Part shown: in pieces, positions 43,597 to 52,617 of the stretch
How positions within the stretch are numbered: position 1 is the stretch's first letter
Layout of the letters: each line of letters opens with the position of its first letter
Assembly (NCBI GenBank): GCA_021234155.1
Contig: JAJEKV010000014.1
Coordinates: forward strand, 10,373,563-10,437,562
Length of the DNA stretch: 64,000 nucleotides
Direction: 5' to 3'
From: Isoetes taiwanensis
Lineage: Eukaryota; Streptophyta; Lycopodiopsida; Isoetales; Isoetaceae
Translations under genes and position numbers: made by a program
Notes under the pieces: model-generated
Databases searched by the model: none
Told to the model about the DNA's origin: nothing
The model's input: the letters and a program-made list of their open reading frames with translations, nothing else

Positions 43597-44798
43597 ATTT
43601 GGTATCGAAAGCGGTTTAGACCCATCAATCATCCCACACGACGATATGTCGCGCAGACCAATTGATGGGTTGCCAACCTGCCTTTAACCGTAAAGCATAA
43701 TTCCTGCGCCCGCGGATATTCATATCCGAGGACTTACCTCCGCTTGACTTTGAGGCCATGTTACTGGGGACACCCGGTGTGGGGTTGTCTTCCCCGTTGT
43801 TAGTAACAACCCGTAGTGATACCGACACCTCGGGTGACCCGTTTCACGGGTAGGTTTGGTTACTAGCGAGGCAAGTACAGTATGGGAGTAAGCCTCGGGG
43901 GCAGACTCCGTGCTGACCACCATCTTGGCGACCGCTGACAACCGCTAATTACAGTTCGAGGGGTTCTCAGAAGAAGATTCGGGGGTTCTCAAGAAGAGCA
44001 ATCTTGGTTGCTAGATTTTCAAAAATATGCAGAGGCAAATGAATGTCGATGGATGTTAGTGCTGCCCGGCAATCTTTAGGGATTCTATTGATCGCCTTAT
44101 GCGGAACTCTAGAAGTATTCGAAATTCTTCGACAACCCAATCGGTACGGGGTACCGCTAGGGGAAGGCCAGTTGTGACTTGTGAGTGCACCACTTGGAGT
44201 TGGTCGCTCTACGGGACAAGCCTATTCGTCGTGGGTGGAATGATCCTCCCGAGGAGGATGTGAAGCGGGCTTTCGGAGGGAAGAAATCAAAGCTCGAGAA
44301 AATGAAAATTGGGAGTTTGATGGAACAGGACACCGGAGGATGCGATAAGCCTCGGTTAGGAAAGATGAAGTTATATTATGCGCTACCAGAAAAGAAAGAC
44401 CTGACAAAAGTTTTGCACGCCTCTCTAAGTTGAAGGGTGCCGCCGCTTCGCGGTGGGCTATCCACATCGGCCAAAGGAAAGACCTTTCCGTCCCGGACGC
44501 ATCGCAGTGCCGATTCAAAAGATGAGTATGCCTCACTTTGATAACAGCCATGCACTAATATCCCTGAGTCACGAGATTGAACTTTGCTAGGTGAGTATGT
44601 GAGTAAACTCAGGGTTGTTCGCAAGACTTCCGACCTTACCCCCAGATGAGGGTGGACCATTTTGTTAATAGTCCGAAAAGAAGTCAAAGATTAAGACGAT
44701 TTATTGCAAAAGCGTAACCCACGGGCTTCGAGGAAACAAAGGGAGCTTGTAAGGAACCAGCTTGGTCGAGAGGAGCCCCAAGACAAAAAGAGTTTTGA
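43597..44798 (+). pseudogene. Gy2 primer-binding site and gag, inverted arm
   Basis: TTTGGTATCGAAAGC follows LTR c (a decayed initiator tRNA-Met site). An ATG at 43645 opens with MSRRPIDGLPT, matching the start of the opposite gag (MSQPIDGLPTVALTDD). Further pieces are at 44185-44433 (RGWNDPPEEDVKRAF) and near 44750 (LVRNQLGREEPQDKKSFD). The frame is broken repeatedly. The arm pairs with 44896-46110. Confidence 0.7.
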
Positions 44799-44895
44799 CC
44801 GGAAATCAAAAACGACCGAAAACAATGGGGATGGAGGGTCATCCGCTAAAAGGGAAAAGTTTAAATCAATCGAACAAGAAGGCCCGCAGCGGTCA
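44799..44895. other. 97-bp loop of the Gy2 palindrome
   Basis: This unpaired spacer lies between the inverted gag arms. The last paired bases are around GACAAAAAGAGTTTTGA (left) and TCAAAACTCTTTTTGTC (right). Confidence 0.65.
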
Positions 44896-46097
44896 AAACT
44901 CTTTTTGTCTTCTGAGGTTCCTCTCGATCAACTAGTTTCCCTTGCAAGCTCCACCTTCCTCGGCCCCCGGTTCGCTTGCAACAAGTGTGTCTTGATGTTG
45001 ACTTCTTTTCGCACCATTGACAAATGGTCCACCCTCATCCGAGGGTAAGGTCGGAAGTCTTATAACAACCCCTGAGCTTACTCAACGCATTCTGAAAAGT
45101 TCCAATTTGCACTAACTCCGGCGGGATATTAGTGCATGGCGTGCTAACAAAGGGAGGCGATACTCATCTTTGAATCGCTTGCGTAAGATCGCTCCAAGAC
45201 CGAAGGGTCTTTTCCGGCTGTTGGTGTGGATAGCCCACCACCTGCCGGGCAAAAGCATCTCTTCAACTTAAGAGAGGCGCAAAACTTCGCACAGTAGCTT
45301 TTTTGGTAGCGTGATAATATAACTTATAGCGCCTAACCAGAAAGCATCGTGATCCTCCCTCGTGTTTCGCTCCATCAAACTCGCATTTTCATTTTCTCCG
45401 TGAGCTTTTGATTTTTCCTCCCGGTTCGCTCAGCCTCTGAGGATCATTCATGCCCCGGCAAGTGTAGATGCTAACTCCCAAGTGGTGCACTCACAACCGC
45501 CTTCCCCTAGTGGTACCCGTGACTGTTAGTTGTCAAGCATTTGGAATACTTCTAGAGTTCCGATAAGCTGATCAATAGATTCCCTATACGCTCCTCGGCA
45601 GCACTTCTAGCATCCATTGATTCATTTGTCTCGTGATATTTTCGAGAGTTCTAGCAAATCAAGATTGCTCTTCTTGAGAACCCTCGAACCGCAAAGAATC
45701 GTTGTCGAAGTCGCCGCCAAAGGTGCTGCTAGAGTACCGCCCCCGAGCTTACTCCATCGACTGACAAGATCCCCTCGCTAGTAACCAAACCTACCGTGGA
45801 ACCGGGTCAGCCCTGTGGTAAAGGGGTATCACTACGAGGTTGCTCACTAACAACGGGGGAAGACAACCCCACACCAGGTTGTGTCTGGTATCACTACGAG
45901 GTTGCTCACTAACAACGGGAGAAGACAACCCCACACCAGGTTGTGCCTGTAACATGGCCTCAAAGTCAAACGGAGGTAAGTCCTCCGGATGAATATCACG
46001 GAGCGCAGGAATTATGTCATCTGTTAAAGCAACAGTAGGCAACCCATCAATTGGCTGCGACATATCTCATGTCGGTTTAGTCATGGCTCTAAACCTT
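44896..46097 (-). pseudogene. Gy2 gag, outer copy
   Basis: The minus strand starts at 46063 with MSQPIDGLPTVALTDDII and PALRDIHPEDLPPFDFEAML, about 35 nt after the primer-binding site, and continues through frame breaks to gag C-terminal pieces near 44900-45050 (VDHLSMVRKE-like, then KLVDREEP-like). A 62-bp tandem duplication (45825-45948) disrupts the N-terminal region. Confidence 0.7.
45825..45948. repeat. 62-bp tandem duplication in Gy2 gag
   Basis: Two adjacent units start GGTATCACTACGAGG at 45825 and 45887. They differ at a few bases. The inverted arm at 43770-43850 has one diverged unit, so the duplication is specific to this copy. Confidence 0.75.
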
Positions 46098-46110
46098 GCT
46101 CTGATACTAA
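46098..46110 (-). other. Gy2 primer-binding site
   Basis: Minus strand TTAGTATCAGAGC, one mismatch to the initiator tRNA-Met site TGGTATCAGAGC. Confidence 0.75.
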
Positions 46111-46113
46111 AAA

Positions 46114-46897
46114 TGTCAGACGCCTACAAAAGTAGACACAACCGCGCTACCTAGAATTCCCCACAACCATGAACTCCCTGAGCTCCCCACGCACGAATTG
46201 CTTACTGATCTCCAGATCGGCCCGGCACAGCCTTCGCCAGCTTCTAACACAAGAACCGAAATCGCCACAAATAGTAATGCTCTAAGAGCACACAAGAACG
46301 CCTCAAAAGTTATGCGCTCCCCTAAGCCAACACCAAAAGTGAAGTCGCTTAGAACAAGCCGAATTGATCATCAATCAATTCGTGATAGGCTAAAACCTCG
46401 GCCAAGAGGAAGATTAGGCCGATCGTAAGAGCGCGGTAGCTTCAACCGCTGTTTCAAGGAAGAAACTTGTGATCGTAAAAACGCCCCCAAAGTTTTATAA
46501 GGCCACCAGGCCAAGAGTAGGTCTAAAAGGCTCGTGGGCCTTTTCTCGCAGCCTAAAACCGAGCATTATTAGCCCCGATCCGACGAATATAGCTGATCCG
46601 CCACTCTACATCGCCGCTGATCGTAAAACAATCGTGAGACTTTTGGCTTGACCCATCCAATGGGTTTTCGCCACCTCACACCCCTTATTCAATGGTTGGG
46701 GGTTTCTAGATGAAACTTTATAATTTAATTAAAGTGTCATCTTAACCTACGAAAGTTTGGTTATCCAAAAATATTAACCCCATGCCGCCCCTAGGCGGTA
46801 TTGCCGCATGGGACGTTCCCAGGCCACCCCGTGGCATTCCCAATGCGAACCCCTGGCCCCAAGGCCTGCAAGCGCGACTTGCCCTTGGACTGTAACA
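46114..46897 (-). repeat. Gy2 LTR d (outer, 5')
   Basis: 784 bp from TGTCAGACGCC to GGACTGTAACA, followed by the target duplication CTTTA at 46898-46902. Confidence 0.88.
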
Positions 46898-46902
46898 CTT
46901 TA

Positions 46903-47690
46903 TTTGGCCATATGCTTTTCTCATGCTTCCTCTTAAAACATTATAGGGCTAAGGTGCAAAACATATCCACTCAAAACTGCATTCCAGAATACCACGTTTG
47001 GTTTTAAGCCCTCCCTTTGCATTTGTTCACAAAAATAAGTTTCTATGTCAAATGGCAATCTGTAAAATGATTGTATTCTGAATTAAATCTACCATCCAAA
47101 AATAAATATTACATACACCTATCTCAAATTCTTTGCACTTTGATATATACAAGGAACTGTGATGGGTATTTATCTAATCAACCATCTTAGGGAATCAGGA
47201 GGAATTTTGGGGAACTAAAGGGAATTAAAAGACTTGAACATGCACCTAAATGTGCACGTTTTGCAATCAAACTTATTGGCATGGAATGATTTCGAATGTG
47301 GTGAAGCTGTGTTCAATTCACAAATATTTATTAAATTGCTTTACGTTGAAGATCTGACAAAGGCTATAGCTTACAACCAAAATTGACTATACATAACTTA
47401 GATTATGAAAATCTAGGTTGCTATCATTTACAATGGCTTCCTCTCCACAACAGCATCCGACAGGGAATCTCAAGGAATTTAAATGAACATTTAGGGAGTC
47501 TTGGAGTGCAATGTAAATTATTAAAGAGCCATAAAAAATTGAAGCATCTATGCGAAACCAAAGTATTTGCTTCAGAACATAAGTATGCACTCGATGCATA
47601 GATAAAATTACATCATTGCATTAAAACAAGAAGGTATATATTCTCAAACAAATCATAGAAATATCAAGGAATCCTTGCTAATCGGGCAAT
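46903..47690. other. No gene recognised
   Basis: AT-rich sequence without supported coding signal. Confidence 0.4.
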
Positions 47691-49990
47691 TTGAAGGAAG
47701 TGTTAGAAACTCTAGAAGAATCTATAGAATCTTAAAGAATCTCCATAGAATCTTAGAAAATCTAGAATCTTTATAGAATCTTATAGAATCTGAAACAATC
47801 TTCTTAAAATCTTGGGGAATCTTCGTATAATCATGGGGGGTCCTAGAAATCCTAAGGTAATCTAAAGGAATCTCCATGAAAAACTAAGGAATCCATGTGA
47901 ATCCTTAGTGTTTCCTTGACAATTCGAACTTCATAGAATCTCAAGGGAATCTTAAAAATCTAGGAGAATCAAAATTTACCTTAGGACATCTAGGGTGACG
48001 CTTTATAAGACCTTAAGAATCTAGAAGAATCTTCAAAACACCTAGAATCTAAAAGAATCTAGCATTTAAATTTGTATAATGTTGCAGGAATACCAGTTAA
48101 AAAACATGTTGGCTGAGCTATTTGCACTTCTGAACTTTGTGGAGCCCACGTCTAGAATGTTAAATTTAATTTAAACTTGAAACGAAAATTTTCTTGCACT
48201 GCATCCTAGAAATGTAATGGGACTTGAGGAATCTAGAGTAATCTTGGTATAATCTTTGAAAATCTAGAGAATCTTTGTCGAATCTTGAGAATCTAGGGGA
48301 ATCTTTCACACTGGGCGTGTCTTGCATGGTCGCCTTCATACAATCTGTCTACAATCCTCAGAACATACACATTCAACTCGTATAGGCCTTACATAGTACA
48401 AAGATGTGTAAAGATAATTCAAGCGAATCTTCATAAAATCTTTGAGAATCTAGGGGAATCTTGATGGAATCTTGAAGAATATATGGGAATCTTTATAGGA
48501 TCTAGATAATCTAGGAGAATCTACATAGAACCTTGGGAGGGAGAATCTTTGGTACTCTAGAGGAATCTAAGGGAATCTTCATAAAGTATTTGAGAACCTT
48601 GGGGAATTTTGATTAACTCTTAAAGAATCTAAGAGTATCTAGGGGAATCTAGAGGAATTTTGGGACAATCTTTGGGAATCTAAGGGAATCTCAAGAGAGA
48701 ATCTATGGTAATCTCAAGAGAATCTAGGGGAATCTATAGAAAATCTTCATAATGTCTTCGAGAATCTAGGGGAATCTTGATGGAACCTTGGATAATCTAG
48801 AGGAATCTTCATAGGAATTTAGAGAAACTAAGAGAATCTACATAGAATCTTGGAGAATCTATGGAAATCTTGGGAGAATCTGGGAAAAGCTCAATAGAAT
48901 CTTAGGGAATCTATAGGAATCTCAAGAGAATCTTTGGGGATTTAGGGGAACCTACGGAAATCTATATAAAACCTTTGAGAATCTAGGGTAATCTTGATTG
49001 AATTTAGGAGAATCTAGAGGAATCTTTACAGAACCTAAAGGAATCTAGGAGAATCTACATAGAATGATGGGGAAGCTAGATTAATCTTGGGATAATCTTT
49101 GGGACTCAAGCGAAATCTCAAGAGAATCTTAGGCAATCTAGGGGAATCTAAGAGAGAACCTTCATAAAATCTTCGAGAATGTTGGGGAATCTTGATGGAA
49201 TGTTGATGGAATCTTGAAGAACTTAGGGTAATCTTCATATAATTTAAGGAAATCTAGGAGAATCTACATAGAATATCTCGGGCAATTTAAAGAAATCTTG
49301 GGATAATCTTTGAGAACCCGGTGGAATCTGAAGAGAATCCTTGGGAATCTTGGGGAATCTAGGGGAAGCTCAAGAGAATCTTGAGGAATTATGGGAATCT
49401 CAAGAGTATCTTTGGGAATTTAAGGGAATTTTCAATCTAGGGGAATCTTCATAGAAACTAAGGGAACCTAGGAGAAATACATGGCATGTTGAGAATGTAG
49501 GGGAATCCAACCGAATCTTTATAAAATCTTTGAGATTCTATAGGATATCTTGATGGAATCTTGGAGAATCTAGGGGAATCTTAGTAGCATCTAAGGACTC
49601 TTAGGGAAAGCTACATAGAATCTCGAAGAATCTAAGAGAATCTTTTGGAACCTAGAAGAATCTGCATGAAGTCTTTGAAAATCTAGGGGAATCTTGATGG
49701 AATCTTGGAGAATCCAGGGTAATTTCATAGGATTCAAGGGAATCTAGAAGAATCTACATAGAATCTAGAGGAATTTTGGGACAATCTTCAAGAATCTAGG
49801 GGAGAGAATCTTAAGGAATCTATGGGAGAATCTTCATGAAATATTTGTGAACCTAGGGGGATCTTAATGAACCTAGAGGAATCTTCAGAGGCTAAGAGAA
49901 TCTATGAGAATCTATATAGAATCTTGGGGAACCTTGGGATAATCTTTGAAAATCTAGGGCAAACTTCATACGATCTATCTACAATCCCTA
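47690..49990. repeat. AATCT minisatellite with higher-order repeat
   Basis: About 2.3 kb is built from degenerate units around GAATCT plus 4-8 variable bases (GAATCTAGGGGAATCTTGG style). A longer pattern starting CTTCATAAAATCTTTGAGAA and continuing with GGGGAATCTTGATGGAATCT recurs near 48431, 48579, 48745, 48961, 49154, 49518, 49660 and 49825. This gives a higher-order period of roughly 145-215 bp. A non-repetitive insert lies near 48060-48200 and 48310-48410. No coding is supported. Confidence 0.85.
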
Positions 49991-50440
49991 GAATAGGTAT
50001 ATTCAATGATGCGGTATTTTGGAAAGCGGTTTAGGTTTTCTAAGTATTTCTATGTCTTTGGTATTCTGTGTTTAGGGTTACCAAGGTAGTAGTTTGGATT
50101 GCGTAATTCTTAGTATAACCCATGATATGCTCTTGGCCAAAGGCTAAATTTTAGCTTTTTCTTGAAATTAGACTTCGCTTAAACACCTGAACTACTGTGT
50201 GATGTGTTTGTAACAAAGGGCATATTGAAAGACCTTCTTGTGGGCTTTTACATTGTGTAAAGAGCAAGGTGCAACATTAGCTTGCGTTGTTTTCCTTACA
50301 CATTTGAAATTGTCATTAAGCAATTTTTAAATATGAAACAAAGTCTAGAGATTGATCTCGACCATCTCTACGTAATCCATTTCTTAAATCTTAAAGGATT
50401 GGACAACTAGCCTATCCGGAAATGTACATTTACTTGTACA
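49991..50440. other. No gene recognised
   Basis: Unique-looking DNA, no supported feature. Confidence 0.35.
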
Positions 50441-50750
50441 TTGAGTTTTCGCTGGCTTTCTCGACTCCGAGTCGAGAAAGGCATGCTTATCCTATTGATG
50501 AAACCATTTGTATGTTTGTTTGTGTGACTGGATGCAGCCATATTCTATAATGATAATGGTTGTACATTGGGTTTCCTGCCCCTTTCTCGACTCGCGAGTC
50601 GAGAAAAGGCACCGCTTTTGTCTCGCTCACGGTGACCATTTGTATGCTTCCGTGGTGTGATTGGATGCACCATATATTCTAATGAAAATAGTTGTACTTT
50701 TGATTCTTTTCCGCCTTTCTCTACCAGCGAAGTCGAGAAAGGCACTAGTT
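50440..50750. repeat. Three tandem units with a palindrome
   Basis: Units of about 125-133 bp each contain a TTGTA(C)ATT-like start, then CTTTCTCGACTC and GAGTCGAGAAAGGCA, which form a near-perfect hairpin (centres near 50469, 50595 and 50730), then CCATTTGTATG and GTGTGA.TGGATGCA. The third hairpin is decayed on one arm. Confidence 0.65.
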
Positions 50751-52617
50751 GCCACCGGATTCGATGCAGCTTTTATATGGAATGAATGTTCTCCATTGTA
50801 TTTTGAATTCACCATTCTTTTCTTCGCTTTGACTAATGGCACTGTGAATTGTTAATCATAGACTCTCCTTGCTCCGTGGTTTAGGCATGCATCCCGCACC
50901 GCCACGTATCCCGCTCGTGCATCGCTGTGGACCGCCCAGCGTAAGACAGATCCCGCCAAGGCGAGCAGAGATCGTTTCCGCACGCATCCCGGCCACGCTA
51001 CACTCTTACCCTACTTTGGGATAAGGTTGCTCGTGGAATGCGCACGCCTATGCACACGCCGATGAAGAAGAGGGGAAGAAATTTGAGACAAAATTCGTAA
51101 AAGCTCAAAACCATCTTGCAAGCATTGCATAACATCCACCTGAGGTTGGGAAGGAGCATATTCGATGAAAAGTCATGGAGGAGAGTGGAGAAGAATTCGG
51201 GTGGATGTGTCCGGCGGGCTCCGGAGGCACCTCTTGGTCGTGCATTCCACACTCTCCGTGTTGCCCCTAAGGCTTACTGACCAAGCATGAAGAAGCCCCG
51301 CAAATTAATCTCCTAAGGTGGACCACCTACCACGATGATGTAATCAGAAGTGACAAAGAAGACCGCCATGGTCTCAAGGCCCGACATATATAAAATACAT
51401 TGTACCTATTCAATTTATCAATAAAAAATCTTTTTCAACTAGAACTTTGGTTTCAATTTTTAATGAATTTCCTTCGTTTGAGTTGTATTGTTCTTGTTCT
51501 CAACTCGCTATCCGAGAAAACTGGGAGAAAGCTCGAACCCACACTAAGAGACAAATATTCGAATTATGGACAGTTTTCGAGTCGAAGTTCTCCTTTATGT
51601 GTAAAATAACAGGGTTCCGAAAAAAAACGGGAATGGAATGAGACCCACTTTAATTAAATACGACTTTTTGAGTGTTTTCTATTGGAGGCCGTGTGAACAT
51701 TGGAAGGAAGAATTGTCACTCATACTATTGTTAAGTTCAGAATTAGTGAACAACAAATTTCGGGGAACCCTTACAACCTACATGTTGAAATCAAGAATTT
51801 CTGATATAAAAATAATTCTCAAGAAGTTTTTCGGTAAAAAACCATGGAATTCTTCACATTTTCCGATTGAAAACTAAACAAATTGGCAGGCTTATCTATG
51901 CGCTACTTGGTCGTGCCAAAATAAAATGATTAAACATTGTACTTTGTCCCCTAGCCATTTTGGCTCTCGTGACGTGGACATTAATACACACTTACGTAAT
52001 ACACAAATGATCCATATGGATTTCCTGTTGTGCCAAATGGTCCTACGTTAGAACCATCTTGGACTCTCCATTAGCCCTACTTGAGCAATATCGTCATCAA
52101 TGGATTGTTCAACGTGAGCAACTGCAATCCAAGGAAACAAACCATAAGATTTCCTCCCATTGTCCAATGATCATGGGTACATAAATGTCCTTAAACAACG
52201 TGATTTGCTACTGCAATCACTCTAAGTGCCCAAGAAGTCTTTGCAAGGAACCTAGTGATTTTTTCCTCTTTATTTGTCATAGGCAATCTGCTGCAACCTG
52301 CATGGCTTGCAATTTGTCTCATAATCATCTCTTATCTTATAACATAGCTCTTCCAAGACTTTGCCCGATTGGGTCCCCATGGACGTAAAAAATCTATCTA
52401 TCTATTCCCATAATTCCATGGGGTTCCTCGAAGGCATTGGTAAAATCCCTTGCCAGGTAGAAGAAGTACTCAACTAAGTCTACATAGCTGCAGTTGATAG
52501 CCGACCTACATTATAAATACCATAATTTGGTTTATGTAGTCTGTAGTTAGAATTTACTCCATATCTGAACAAATGATATTGTATTAAATTCACAGACCTG
52601 AGATATCAAACTATTTG
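50751..52617. other. No gene recognised
   Basis: Includes a GC-richer stretch at 50880-51000. This lies downstream of the PPR gene (which is on the minus strand), so its 3' UTR should lie in the last few hundred bases of this interval. Confidence 0.4.

Larger units (their letters stand above)
31245..46897 (-). mobile_element. Gy2 composite Ty3/gypsy complex
   Basis: The outer LTRs (31245-32018 and 46114-46897, both minus-oriented) are flanked by the same 5-bp duplication CTTTA (31240-31244 and 46898-46902), so the ends belong to one insertion. Inside lie two more LTRs (38340-39077 minus, 42885-43596 plus), three integrase regions, several gag pieces in both orientations and a LINE. The coding order and the chromodomain after integrase mark a chromovirus. 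The interior must result from later insertion and recombination, or from an aberrant replication product. Confidence 0.85.

Noticed and set aside
47690-49990. CRISPR array
   Set aside because: Repeats are degenerate, very short and without unique spacers of constant length. The setting is a plant genome.
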